A DNA stretch of 64,000 nt from CBDCYS01 sp965226185 (GTDB taxonomy: Bacteria > Acidobacteriota > Terriglobia > Bryobacterales > UBA6623), in the NCBI GenBank assembly GCA_965226185.1, contig CBDDCT010000006.1:682001-746000 (forward strand), written 5' to 3'. The notes under the pieces are model-generated. The model ran no database searches. It was given only the letters and a program-made list of their open reading frames with translations, and was not told where the DNA came from. The translations under genes and the position numbers were made by a program. Of this stretch, positions 50,012-58,715 are shown piece after piece; position 1 is the stretch's first letter; each line of letters opens with the position of its first letter.

Positions 50012-51256
50012 CTAGCCGCCGGAGTATCGCTTGAAGATCAGGGCGCCATTGGTCCCGCCGAATCCGAACGAATTGGTCAGGGCGTATTCTATCTCCATCG
50101 CACGGGCTTTGTCGGGCACATAGTCCAAATCGCAATCCGGATCCGGCGTAACCAGGTTGATGGTTGGAGGCGCGATTTGATCGCGAAGAGCCAGCACGAC
50201 GATACCCGCCTCCAAGCCGCCCGCACCGCCCAACAAGTGGCCGGTCATCGACTTGGTCGAGCTCACGGCAATCTTATATGCGTGATCCCCAAATGTCTCC
50301 TTGATTCCACTGGACTCGACACGGTCTCCGACCGGCGTGGACGTCCCATGGGCGTTGATGTAGGAAATATCCTCGGGCCGAATCCCCGCGTCGGCGATGG
50401 CGTTTCTCATCACCCGGCAGGCGCCGTCCGCGTTGTCGGGAGGCGAGGTGATGTGATAGGCGTCGCCGCTCATTCCATACCCGGCCATTTCGGCGAGGAT
50501 AGGCGCCCCGCGCCGCTTCGCGAACTCCAATTCCTCCAGCATCAAGATGCCCGCGCCTTCGCCGACGATAAATCCGTCGCGGCCCGCATCCCACGGCCGG
50601 CTGGCGTGTTGCGGGTCGTCATTGCGCTTCGACAAGGCTCGCATGGAGGCGAATCCGCCCACTCCCATGGGCGTGATCGCGGCTTCAGCGCCGCCGCAAA
50701 TCATGGCGTCCGCGTCTCCCCGTGAGATGATCCGGAAGGAGTCGCCCACCGCATGGGCGCCCGTCGTGCAAGCCGTGGCCGTGGCCGAATTGGGTCCTTT
50801 CGCTCCGGTACGAATCGAGACGTTGCCCGACGCCAGGTTCACAATACTCGCCGGGATGAAAAAGGGAGAGATCCTCCGGGGCCCGCCGTTGAGAAGGTTG
50901 AGGTGCTCGCGCTCGATCACGTCGAACCCGCCGATCCCGCTGCCGATGTAGACGCCCACTCTTTCCGCAATCTCGGGAGTAATTTTCAGCTCCGAAGCCT
51001 TGAGAGCGAACTCCGCGCCTGCCATCGCGAAGAACATGAACCGGCCCATCTTCTTCAACTCCCTGCGGTCGACGAAATCGAGCGGGTCGAAGTTCTTCAC
51101 TTCTCCCGCGATGCGGCAGGAGAAATCCGCCGCATCAAACAAGGTGATCGTCTCGATGCCGTTCTTTCCGTCACGGAGCGCGCGCCACGTTTCTTCGGTG
51201 CCCACTCCGACCGGGCACACCAAGCCGACTCCGGTTACAACCACTCTTCGCGACAA
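50012..51256 (-). CDS. fabF: 3-oxoacyl-[acyl-carrier-protein] synthase II
   Basis: A 414-residue thiolase-fold condensing enzyme of fatty-acid elongation. MSRRVVVTGVGLVCPVGVGT leads; the active-site cysteine is in ATACTTGAHAVGDSFRIISR, and the two histidines are in NAHGTSTPVGD and KSMTGHLLGGAGGLEA. NSFGFGGTNGALIFKRY closes the protein. The start codon is TTG at 51256 with AGGAG seven bases upstream, which decides this start. It follows acpP by 56 bases, the standard acpP-fabF order. Confidence 0.96.
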   Translation of the reverse strand: MSRRVVVTGVGLVCPVGVGTEETWRALRDGKNGIETITLFDAADFSCRIAGEVKNFDPLDFVDRRELKKMGRFMFFAMAGAEFALKASELKITPEIAERVGVYIGSGIGGFDVIEREHLNLLNGGPRRISPFFIPASIVNLASGNVSIRTGAKGPNSATATACTTGAHAVGDSFRIISRGDADAMICGGAEAAITPMGVGGFASMRALSKRNDDPQHASRPWDAGRDGFIVGEGAGILMLEELEFAKRRGAPILAEMAGYGMSGDAYHITSPPDNADGACRVMRNAIADAGIRPEDISYINAHGTSTPVGDRVESSGIKETFGDHAYKIAVSSTKSMTGHLLGGAGGLEAGIVVLALRDQIAPPTINLVTPDPDCDLDYVPDKARAMEIEYALTNSFGFGGTNGALIFKRYSGG

Positions 51257-51312
51257 TCTAGCTGCTCCTGTCTGTTGTGATAACGATGCCCTGCCGTGGA
51301 TTCGACGGCCCG

Positions 51313-51552
51313 TTACTTCTTCTTCGTATGGGCCTCGATGTACTTGATGGAATTATCAACGGTTCGGATCTTCTCCGCCTCATCATCGGGGATCTCGATG
51401 CTGAAGACTTCCTCGAATGCCATGATGAGCTCAACGATGTCGAGCGAATCGGCGTTGAGGGTTTCCACAAATGATGCGTCTCGAGTCACCTCGGACTCTT
51501 CCACGCTCAACTGCTCGCAAATGATTTCTTTAACCTTTTGCTCAATGTCCAT
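51313..51552 (-). CDS. acpP: Acyl carrier protein
   Basis: A 79-residue acidic protein, MDIEQKVKEIICEQLSVEES through DEAEKIRTVDNSIKYIEAH. The phosphopantetheine attachment serine is Ser36 in N-A-D-S-L-D-I-V-E-L. A strong GGAGGT lies five bases before the ATG at 51552. It precedes fabF in one operon and feeds acyl chains to it. Confidence 0.96.
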   Translation of the reverse strand: MDIEQKVKEIICEQLSVEESEVTRDASFVETLNADSLDIVELIMAFEEVFSIEIPDDEAEKIRTVDNSIKYIEAHTKKK

Positions 51553-51808
51553 ACAACCTCCGCAAGGTGTTGAAAGAAGAACTATTGATTCTACCTGAAT
51601 TATGCACAGATTCGGCGTAGCCATCGCCGATGGAGTTGTGGCGGTAGCGGCAGTCGTGTCAACTCAGTGATTTAGCAAGTCGTCTTTTCCTCTGTTTCCC
51701 TCCCTGTTTGAGCCGCCTGCCAATCCCGGCGGGCAAAAGCGGGCGGGCAAGCGGCGTGTTCCCAGTACGTTGCGGCGAGTGCATGAAATTTTATGCATGG
51801 AGCGCCCC

Positions 51809-52885
51809 TCAACTCAGCGCACCCTCCACCACCGGCGCGAAGCTCGATCCCGGTGGCCCCATCGCCCGCAGCCGCCGCATCAGCCGTTCAAACAGGCCCT
51901 TTTCCTCATAATGATCGCTGTAGCTGACACCCGTTCTGCCGGCGTGCCGCCAGATCTTGGCCGCCACGAACAGAAAGCGCAGCCGCGCCGTCGCCAGGGT
52001 GGTGTGCCGCAGTGTCTCCACGCTGGCTTGGGCTTCGCGGTTGAACAGCAGCAGCCAGCAGTTGAGGTTGTAGGCCAGCATGGCCAGCTGAAAGTGATTG
52101 CGGTTCATGTCAAAGCGGCGCGAGGGATGGGCCGCCAGCCCGGCGTCGTTGTTGGCCTCCTTGATGAGGTTCTCGGCTGCGGCGCGCTGATTGTAAAACC
52201 ACACCACCGCCGCGATCGGTTCGGCCAGGTTGGTGACAAACACGCGGTAGGTGTAAGCGCTGGTGGCAAACAGCTGGTATTGCTCGGCCGCGCCGGCCGC
52301 GGGTTCGTTTTCGTAACGCAGCGCCAGGAAACGACAGGCCCGCGCCCAGCCCTGCGGCTGGTAGAGGAATTCGCATTCCGCATCCGCATCGCTGTGGGGC
52401 GAGGGCTTCCAGGCCGCTTGCTGCAACTGCTCGACCAGCCGCCTGGTCTTGCGCGCCACGATGACGAACTGACAAGCCGCCTTTTCATAGGCCTCCACCG
52501 CCTCCCAGCAATAAAACCCGGAATCGGCCCGCGCCAGGATTTTCTTCACGCCGTGCGGCAAAGCCCGAAAGGCGCTCTCGAGGTGGGCGGCGATCTGCCG
52601 GCCCGTGGGCCGGTCGCCGTTGCGCAACCCGCCCATCAGGTATTCGCGCGTCTCGGCCAGGAAAGTCAGTATCGGCTGGTAGCTGCGCTTGCCCTTGTTC
52701 TTGGGGTTGTAACTCTTGCGCCCGCCCATCTGGCGGCCGTAGAGCGTGTGCACGGTGGTGTCGGTGTCCAGCGTCACCGTCTCCAATTTCACCTGGGCGC
52801 GGCCCAGACTCGTTCCCGCAGCTGGCGCTGAATGGAAAGGATCTGCTTCGCCACGTTGAGGTGCAGCGAGGCCAGAAAGCGCCAC
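51809..52885 (-). CDS. IS1380 family transposase, C-terminal part
   Basis: Carries the catalytic part: LETVTLDTDTTVHTLYGRQM (first Asp), KKILARADSGFYCWEAVEAY (second Asp), FYNQRAAAENLIKEANNDAG (Glu) and FQLAMLAYNLNCWLLLFNRE. The authentic coding sequence begins near RAQVKLETVT; upstream residues of the frame are a shadow of the partner frame. It overlaps the N-terminal frame, and continuity requires a frameshift near 52795-52805 in ggccgcgcccagg. Confidence 0.8.
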   Translation of the reverse strand: MALSGLAAPQRGEADPFHSAPAAGTSLGRAQVKLETVTLDTDTTVHTLYGRQMGGRKSYNPKNKGKRSYQPILTFLAETREYLMGGLRNGDRPTGRQIAAHLESAFRALPHGVKKILARADSGFYCWEAVEAYEKAACQFVIVARKTRRLVEQLQQAAWKPSPHSDADAECEFLYQPQGWARACRFLALRYENEPAAGAAEQYQLFATSAYTYRVFVTNLAEPIAAVVWFYNQRAAAENLIKEANNDAGLAAHPSRRFDMNRNHFQLAMLAYNLNCWLLLFNREAQASVETLRHTTLATARLRFLFVAAKIWRHAGRTGVSYSDHYEEKGLFERLMRRLRAMGPPGSSFAPVVEGALS

Positions 52886-53253
52886 AGCGTGGACTGCGGC
52901 GGCAGACGCGTCACTTGCAAGATGCCGGTCAAGATGGGGTCGCGGGCGATGAAGCGGAGTTGGTTCAGCCGCGCAAAGCCGACATAGAGGCCCAGCACGA
53001 GGGCCAGCACAAACTGGTAGAGGCTCATCACACGGGTGATTCGTTTGTTCGTGATGGTTTCTTCCAGCAGCGCCTGGAAGCCGAGTTTTTCGAGCAGGGT
53101 GGCGACGGGCAGCAAGCCGCCGTAGGGAGTCAGATTCTTGCCGCGGAAGTGATAAGGCGTGGCAGCCCCGATTTTATTGGGCCGCGGGGCCCTCGCGCCC
53201 CGGCCTTGTTTGACGGGCCTTCGGGAGCTATGCTGTTTTCGCTTGGTAACCAT
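52789..53253 (-). CDS. IS1380 family transposase, N-terminal part
   Basis: A 154-residue frame, KRKQHSSRRPVKQGRGARAP ... FRGKNLTPYGGLLPVATLLE, LGFQALLEETITNKRITRVM, IARDPILTGILQVTRLPPQS, TLWRFLASLHLNVAKQILSI, ending RERVWAAPR. This is the DNA-binding N-terminal half of the same transposase. A one-base slip would fuse it to the C-terminal frame. IS1380 transposases are normally single frames, so a disabling indel is likely. Confidence 0.8.
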   Translation of the reverse strand: MVTKRKQHSSRRPVKQGRGARAPRPNKIGAATPYHFRGKNLTPYGGLLPVATLLEKLGFQALLEETITNKRITRVMSLYQFVLALVLGLYVGFARLNQLRFIARDPILTGILQVTRLPPQSTLWRFLASLHLNVAKQILSIQRQLRERVWAAPR

Positions 53254-53452
53254 TTGGGTGACCTCCTTGGGGTTGACTGGCGAAGCTGAAATCTTTGCCA
53301 GCCTACCTTATTACCCCATGTTTTCGGGGGTCCCCCAAATGGCCCCTGGCGGCTCAGCCCTCCTCCGGTGCACCCCGCAGTGCATAATTCAGGTTCTATC
53401 GGGCTTGAAGCGGTGTGACAAGCGGCCGGCAGCCGTTTTACCAGACCCGGCT

Positions 53453-53761
53453 CTAGTGCACCGCGGTTGCTTGCGTTGCGTTCGGGTCAAGCTTGATCTC
53501 GCCAAAAGCGTTCTCGTACTGAGCGATGTTCTGCTGCAACACTCCCAACAGCGCCTTCGCCTGTTGCGGGCTGAAGTAGACCCCCTGGAAGTTGCGTATC
53601 TCAACGTTTTCTTCCGTGGTTTGGTGGATGGTGCCAAACAAGAGGAAAAAGTCCCAGACGTTGACACGGATCTGAACGCTGTTAGAGTAGGATTCGCGAT
53701 AGTCTGGGCCGGTAACGAGTTTTACGTTGGGCTGATTGGGTTGGTTCGCATTAAGGGCCAT
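53453..53761 (-). CDS. DUF3467 domain protein
   Basis: A 102-residue protein matching DUF3467: YRESYSNSVQIRVNVWDFFL, LFGTIHQTTEENVEIRNFQG, VYFSPQQAKALLGVLQQNIA, QYENAFGEI. The family is small, cytoplasmic and uncharacterised. The start at 53761 (MALNANQ) drops an unlikely N-terminal extension. It is 82 bases downstream of the SUMF1-like gene. Confidence 0.88.
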   Translation of the reverse strand: MALNANQPNQPNVKLVTGPDYRESYSNSVQIRVNVWDFFLLFGTIHQTTEENVEIRNFQGVYFSPQQAKALLGVLQQNIAQYENAFGEIKLDPNATQATAVH

Positions 53762-53843
53762 CGCTCTCATGCTGCCGCATGGAGGCAAGCCGCGTCAAAT
53801 GCCGCACGCCGCGATGTCCCCAGTCCGGGTGGCCCTGGCGCGG

Positions 53844-54680
53844 TCAGCGTCGGGCATCTTGAGCACAGCGAAACCCCAGGTTTGGCGTGCGCTGGTTGGA
53901 GCGGACCCAGTTGCGGAAGAAGACCGTCACGCGCTTGGGTCCATCGGACCAGGCGCCGCCGCGAATGATCTTATAGAGCCCTTCTTCAGGTCCTTGTGGA
54001 TTGCGCTCTGGAGATTTTTCATAGTACGTGCGCTCGAACCAATCCGAGCACCACTCCGAGACGCTTCCCGCCATATCGTAGAGTCCGAAACCGTTGGCCG
54101 AGAACTCTCCGACCGGTCCCGGTCCCGTGGCGACGTTATAGAGGGCTTTCTTACGGTCGATGGCATCTCGGGAGGGATAAGCAAGACCTTTCTTGCCGCC
54201 TCGCGCCGCGCGCTCCCATTCGGCTTCGGTTGGCAGCCGCTTCCCCTGCCAGGCACAACAGGCGTTGGCATCGTCCCAACTGACGTTATAGACCGGATAC
54301 AGCTCGTGACTCTCAGGGTACTTGCCGTCCAGCCAGTGGTAGGGCGGCTGGCGCTTCGTTGCCCGGACGAACTTCGCGTAGTCGCCGTGGGTGACTTCCT
54401 TGGCGTCCATGAAATAGGCGTCGAGCCATACCTTGTGGACAGGACGGTCATCACGCAGAATGAGCGGCCGCATACCGGTCTTGTCGTCGATGGTCAGTTT
54501 GCTCCTGCCCATCATGAAATCGCCGGCTGGAATGAGGGCCATGCCTTTAGGAGGTCGATTTAGCGCTTCTTCGGCTGCGAGGTGAACGAGGGGTCCGGTT
54601 AGGACCGCGAGGGTTAGTAGAAGCCCGAGACTGGTGAGGCGGAGCGAGCGGGTACTTTTTGTTGCGGGTGGCTGGATCAA
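53844..54680 (-). CDS. SUMF1/FGE-sulfatase-fold protein lacking catalytic cysteines
   Basis: About 278 residues from a TTG at 54680, giving a signal peptide (TSLGLLLTLAVLTGPLVHLA); the start is uncertain because the frame is open further up. The domain is FGE-like: MALIPAGDFMMGRS, YFMDAKEVTHGDYAKFV, YPVYNVSWDDANACCAWQGK, RLPTEAEWERAARGG, GLYDMAGSVSEWCSDWF, RGGAWSDGPKR and LGFRCAQD. True formylglycine-generating enzymes have two copper-binding cysteines in R-G-G-S-x-x-C-x3-Y-C; here the region reads WSDGPKRVTVFFRNW, without them. It is therefore likely a non-FGE relative, such as a structural or ligand-binding protein. It follows the DUF1501 gene. Confidence 0.83.
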   Translation of the reverse strand: MIQPPATKSTRSLRLTSLGLLLTLAVLTGPLVHLAAEEALNRPPKGMALIPAGDFMMGRSKLTIDDKTGMRPLILRDDRPVHKVWLDAYFMDAKEVTHGDYAKFVRATKRQPPYHWLDGKYPESHELYPVYNVSWDDANACCAWQGKRLPTEAEWERAARGGKKGLAYPSRDAIDRKKALYNVATGPGPVGEFSANGFGLYDMAGSVSEWCSDWFERTYYEKSPERNPQGPEEGLYKIIRGGAWSDGPKRVTVFFRNWVRSNQRTPNLGFRCAQDARR

Positions 54681-54783
54681 CGATTTCGTTGGGGGGAATG
54701 GCGCGCAGTCCGGCCGCGGGGGGATTCGGTGCTGATAGGCGGCGGACCGCTCCCTTACAGTCACGGCTCGGGGGCTGCCTTCT

Positions 54784-56169
54784 TTATACGAACAGGGGCT
54801 TGATTTCGTCGTCGACACAGGTTTCGGTGGCGCCCAGGTGATCGACGTATCGGTAGGCGCGCTTGGATGGCGTATTGAGAATTTCCTTCCTCCAATCGAT
54901 GCCCAGGCAGGAGTAAACGGAGGCGTAAATGTTTTCCGTTTTGGGCTGCATCCCGTGGTCCCAACCGGGGTCGACAACCTTTTCGCCCATGGCGTCCGTG
55001 CGGCCGATCAGCCGTCCGCCCTTGACTCCGCCTCCGGCGAACAGGCCGATGTACGCCTCGTTGTAGTGGTGGCGTCCTAGCACGCCGTTGAGGGCTCCGG
55101 GTATGCGGCCGAACTCGGTTGGCACGACGACTAGTGTTTCATCGAGCAGGTTCTTCGCGGCGTCGCGGGGTGAAGGTGTGGCCGCAAGGTCGGAGATCAG
55201 GTTGGCTACGGCTCGGTCCAGCTTGTTGCAGTGCGTGTAGTGATTGGCCGCGGCTTTGTGATCGAAGATCTTTTTGTGATGGTCCCAGCCGGAATGCTTC
55301 ACGTGGATGAAGCGAGTCCCGGCGTCCGCTTTCACCAGGTTTCTGGCCAGCAAACAGCCCAGACCGACCTCATTGTCACCGTAACGTTCCTTTTCCTCCG
55401 CGGCGTTATCGAAAATCGTCGGCCAGCGCGAGTCACGAAGTATCCGATAGGCGTCTTCCTGGAAACTGCGGAAGGTCGTAAATGAGCGGCCACGGCCCTT
55501 GCGCCCGGCTGCCGTGACTTTATCGAGCTCCGAGAGCAACTGGAAGCGTTCCTCGAGCAATCGCAGCCCGTCACCCTTGGCGGCAACGCTGCCCGCGCCG
55601 GCGGTTGCGTTGATGTCGAGTCCGGAAAACTTTGGATGCAAAAAACCGGACGACATGGCCACATTGCGCAGGTTAAATGAGACAAAAGTTGGAAACGTGT
55701 CGCTGGGTCGCCGCTGCGACTCCAGCTCATAAGCAACCACGGATCCGACCGGCGGAATCTCGGATGCCTGCGCGGGATTCAACGGACGGCCGGCGCGAGT
55801 GTAGTACTCACCGCGAAAATGCACTACCTCGTGGCTTTTGAACGATCGCACCACCGAGACGCGGTCCATCAAATCCGCTAGTTGAGGGAACAAGCGGTGC
55901 GACAGATAGAAATCGTTGCGAATTTGCCGCACGTCCAAGTCTTTCGGCGTGCCCTCGCCTTCCTTGAAATCGAAGGTGTCGGTGTGGCTGATCGCTCCCG
56001 CTGCTTCGACGACGACACAGTAGCGGGCCGTACCGCGAGGATTGGACTTGCCCGTGGCTCGGACTTCGGGTGGCCACAAGGTCTGCTCAGCCAGCGCGGT
56101 CAGCAGGCTGTAGGAGCCGAGTTTGAGAACATCCCGGCGGGCAGGCAAGACATCATGGACCTTTTTCAT
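54784..56169 (-). CDS. DUF1501 family exported protein
   Basis: A 461-residue protein of the alkaline-phosphatase-like DUF1501 family, with a twin-arginine-like signal (RRDVLKLGSYSLLTALAEQT). Typical elements: GAISHTDTFDFKEGEG, VVRSFKSHEVVHFRGEYYTR, IHVKHSGWDHHKKIFD, TLVVVPTEFGRIPGALNGVL, GRHHYNEAYIGLFAGGGVKG, LIGRTDAMGEKV and a final DHLGATETCVDDEIKPLF. GGAGGT stands eight bases before the ATG. DUF1501 genes almost always pair with DUF1549/DUF1553 genes, as here; the function is unknown, perhaps polymer degradation at the cell surface. Confidence 0.92.
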   Translation of the reverse strand: MKKVHDVLPARRDVLKLGSYSLLTALAEQTLWPPEVRATGKSNPRGTARYCVVVEAAGAISHTDTFDFKEGEGTPKDLDVRQIRNDFYLSHRLFPQLADLMDRVSVVRSFKSHEVVHFRGEYYTRAGRPLNPAQASEIPPVGSVVAYELESQRRPSDTFPTFVSFNLRNVAMSSGFLHPKFSGLDINATAGAGSVAAKGDGLRLLEERFQLLSELDKVTAAGRKGRGRSFTTFRSFQEDAYRILRDSRWPTIFDNAAEEKERYGDNEVGLGCLLARNLVKADAGTRFIHVKHSGWDHHKKIFDHKAAANHYTHCNKLDRAVANLISDLAATPSPRDAAKNLLDETLVVVPTEFGRIPGALNGVLGRHHYNEAYIGLFAGGGVKGGRLIGRTDAMGEKVVDPGWDHGMQPKTENIYASVYSCLGIDWRKEILNTPSKRAYRYVDHLGATETCVDDEIKPLFV

Positions 56170-56250
56170 TTCTCGTACCTCCCTGTTGCCACGGAAAGCA
56201 GTCGCCGAATTCGCTCGCCATACGGCACGGCGGAGCCGTGCGCCACGTCG

Positions 56251-58164
56251 CTAATAATTAAACACAAACTCCGGACTGTTGATCAGCGCCCACTGCAAGT
56301 TTTGCGCCCCGCGCGTCGGGTCCGCCCGGACCGCGGCCTTGGCGATTTCTCGTTCCGGCTCGGTCGGCTGCCGGGCTAAAGTCGCCAAATAGATCCTTTC
56401 GACCAGAAACCGGTCGAGCGTTGATTCGAGCTCGTCCGGGGTTAGTTCACGCCCGGTGTGCTCCCGGTGCAGTTGCGCGACCAGCAGGCGGTCGGTATAA
56501 CGCGCTTTCACCAACTGCTCGACGCGGCTGTTTCCTTCCGCCAGCACGCGATCCAAGATGACTTTCGAGTTCATCAGCAGCATTGCTTGCAGCGACGAAC
56601 TCGGCCCTTTTTTGGGCATCTCGTCCCGGCTGGCCTGACCGAAGGCCCGCAGGAACTCGGCCACGTCTCGGTCCACACCGGCGGGGTCCATCAGCTCCAT
56701 CACCATCCGCGCCTTGGCCGTACCGCTGCCAAAGGACCCGGGACGCGAAGTCGCCAGAGCAATCACGTCGTGCAGTTCCGGAGCGCTCAGCATGCGCACG
56801 TACTTGCGCCCGTGGTAAGGGGTATATTCCTGCTTCCACTCGCCTTCGAACTTCGAGGACAACTGGTAAGCGCTCGACTTCATGATGGTCCTGACGACGT
56901 GCTTGAAACTGAAATCGTTGTTCTGAAAATCACGCGCCATGGCGTCGAGCAACTCCGGGTTGCTGGGTTGGCGCGTCCAGGAGCCAGGCAACGGTTCTTC
57001 GGAGTTGTAGCGGACCAGGTCGAATTCCTCGACCGGCTCGACGATGCCAAAACCCATGAATTCCGACCAAATACGGTTCGTGAACACCCGGGCGAATTGG
57101 ATATGGCCGGTCAGCATCCGCGCCAGCTCGTCGCGCTGGTGTTTGCCGGGTTTAGGCCTTTCGTCGGTGAGAATGAACTCCGGGTCGCCGTTGCCGCCAA
57201 ACTTGGGAATGCGGACGATACTCGTCGCTTCCGTGTCGTACCCTGGCAGGACATCGTCGACCGTGTACTCAGTGTTTGCCTGAAACCCGTTTTCCCAGTT
57301 CATCAGCATCCGCGTGCGGCCGAAAAACGCAGCTTGCTGGTAGAAGTCCACGCGAGTCTTCCCGCTCAGGAAGAGGTTGACGCCTTCGAGATGGTCCTTG
57401 CCGTCATGGCAGGAAATGCACCCGAGGTTGATCCCCAGGAGGACTCTCGAGTAGGTGATCGTAAACTCGTCCACGCTGTCGGGAACGTTGACCAGATCGT
57501 GGGCGTCGGGCTCTTCCGGGTCGTCTTTGGCTTTGACGAAATCGCGGGCAAAGTAAAGTGCCCCGGGATGCGAGAAGCTCGACTTGCTCGCCCCGGTGAG
57601 CAGGTCCGTTGCCACATCGGCGTAGGAGCGGTCAAGCCGCAGCCACTCTTCGATCCAGTAGTGGAAGAGGTTCTTGCCGAACCCCATGCGGTTGCCGGCC
57701 CGGAAGAGATCTTCGAAGTAGTAGCTCCAGCGGTCGATGAACTCCTCGCTGTCGATGAGTTGGTCGATTAGCTTGCTGCGTTTTTCGGGGTCCTGGTCTT
57801 CGATGAAAGCCAGTAGTTTGTCGACCGGGGGAATGCGTCCGGTGGCGTCCAAATAAGCCCTGCGCACGAACTCAGCGTCACTTGCCAATCCGGCATGTGG
57901 AATGCCGTCTTCTTCCATGCGCCCGAAGATGTGTGCATCGATGAAGTTACGGCGTGGAATGAAGGCGGATTTCCTAGCCGAGCCGGGACGAAGATCCGCT
58001 GCCTGCTCGGTTAGAGCAGCGGCTGTTTTCGATTTACCGGGGTCGGGTTTGTAGAGTTTCTGGTGAGCCCGTTCGGCGCGCTCAAGTGCTTCAGCAGAAG
58101 AGGTTTGGTCCTGGGACAGCCCGATCAAGGGAACGAATAGCAGCAGGCAACCAGCTCTCATCAT
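56251..58164 (-). CDS. DUF1549/DUF1553 (PSD1-type) exported cytochrome-like protein
   Basis: A 637-residue exported protein (MMRAGCLLLFVPLIGLSQDQ). DUF1549 covers about 65-290: FIDAHIFGRMEEDGIPHAGL, SDAEFVRRAYLDATGRIPPV, FIDRWSYYFEDLFRAGNRMG. A single C-x-x-C-H heme motif (GCISCHDGKDHLEGVNLFLS) lies near residue 250. DUF1553 follows (ARMLTGHIQFARVFTNRIWS, FMGFGIVEPVEEFDLVRYNS, VVRTIMKSSAYQLSSKFEGE). Paired with the downstream DUF1501 gene as in Planctomycetes and Acidobacteriota. Suggested to be secreted c-type cytochromes attached to degradation of polymers; not proven. Confidence 0.92.
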   Translation of the reverse strand: MMRAGCLLLFVPLIGLSQDQTSSAEALERAERAHQKLYKPDPGKSKTAAALTEQAADLRPGSARKSAFIPRRNFIDAHIFGRMEEDGIPHAGLASDAEFVRRAYLDATGRIPPVDKLLAFIEDQDPEKRSKLIDQLIDSEEFIDRWSYYFEDLFRAGNRMGFGKNLFHYWIEEWLRLDRSYADVATDLLTGASKSSFSHPGALYFARDFVKAKDDPEEPDAHDLVNVPDSVDEFTITYSRVLLGINLGCISCHDGKDHLEGVNLFLSGKTRVDFYQQAAFFGRTRMLMNWENGFQANTEYTVDDVLPGYDTEATSIVRIPKFGGNGDPEFILTDERPKPGKHQRDELARMLTGHIQFARVFTNRIWSEFMGFGIVEPVEEFDLVRYNSEEPLPGSWTRQPSNPELLDAMARDFQNNDFSFKHVVRTIMKSSAYQLSSKFEGEWKQEYTPYHGRKYVRMLSAPELHDVIALATSRPGSFGSGTAKARMVMELMDPAGVDRDVAEFLRAFGQASRDEMPKKGPSSSLQAMLLMNSKVILDRVLAEGNSRVEQLVKARYTDRLLVAQLHREHTGRELTPDELESTLDRFLVERIYLATLARQPTEPEREIAKAAVRADPTRGAQNLQWALINSPEFVFNY

Positions 58165-58715
58165 TGGAGTTCAACCAGCTACGGAATAGTATATCAAACG
58201 GCGCCGACGTTTCTGGGTCGGAGAGTTGTCCAATGCAAGATGAGCCTGAAGGGGCTGTCGGCGGAACAGGAGCAGAATAGGCCGTGTGGCCGAAGTGATC
58301 AGAGAGTAACTTGTAGGGGGTTTTGCCCGCCAACACTGTTCGCGTGGACAGGCCGCGAGAACACCGGCCAACAGCGTTCCGTCGGCCGCTGATGCCTTTC
58401 AGGACTTCCTTGTACTTCCGCGCGTCATCGCCGCCCGGACATCTATAAGGAAATCCTGACGACCAGATAGCTGCTGACCGGCTACTAGCCAAGCGTTGTC
58501 CCCCACGGCATTCTGACGGAGAGTTCGTCATCCCACCCCGTTTCCATAGCGCCTCCCCGTTCAGCAATGGCCTTGCCAAGGTTGAAACAGACGACCACGT
58601 TGGTTACATGAACAACAACGGTGATTTCGTCTGGCAAGGTCCATGGGTTGCATGACAATAACTGGAGCTAACGAAAGGGAGGGTCAGGAAACATAGACAA
58701 ATTGCCTTGGCCGCC
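58165..58715. other. Intergenic, no gene supported
   Basis: An open frame 58091-58579 on minus has no family. The region presumably contains the promoter of the DUF1549 operon and the end of the dehydratase operon. I see no clear terminator. Confidence 0.45.

Larger units (their letters stand above)
51710..53355 (-). mobile_element. IS1380 family element, transposase split
   Basis: The two transposase frames are bracketed by short inverted matches: gagccgcc at 51710-51717 and ggcggctc at 53348-53355. Only about eight bases match, so the limits are tentative. The element lies between acpP and the DUF3467 gene. It belongs to a different IS1380 subgroup from the one at 13912. Confidence 0.55.

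Noticed and set aside
51770..52831. Plus-strand open frame of 353 codons
   Set aside because: Antisense shadow of the IS1380 transposase.
53844..54680. Formylglycine-generating enzyme for the sulfatases
   Set aside because: The catalytic cysteine pair is absent.
56458..57771. Plus-strand open frame of 437 codons
   Set aside because: Antisense to the DUF1549/DUF1553 gene, whose domains are unmistakable; low-complexity shadow.
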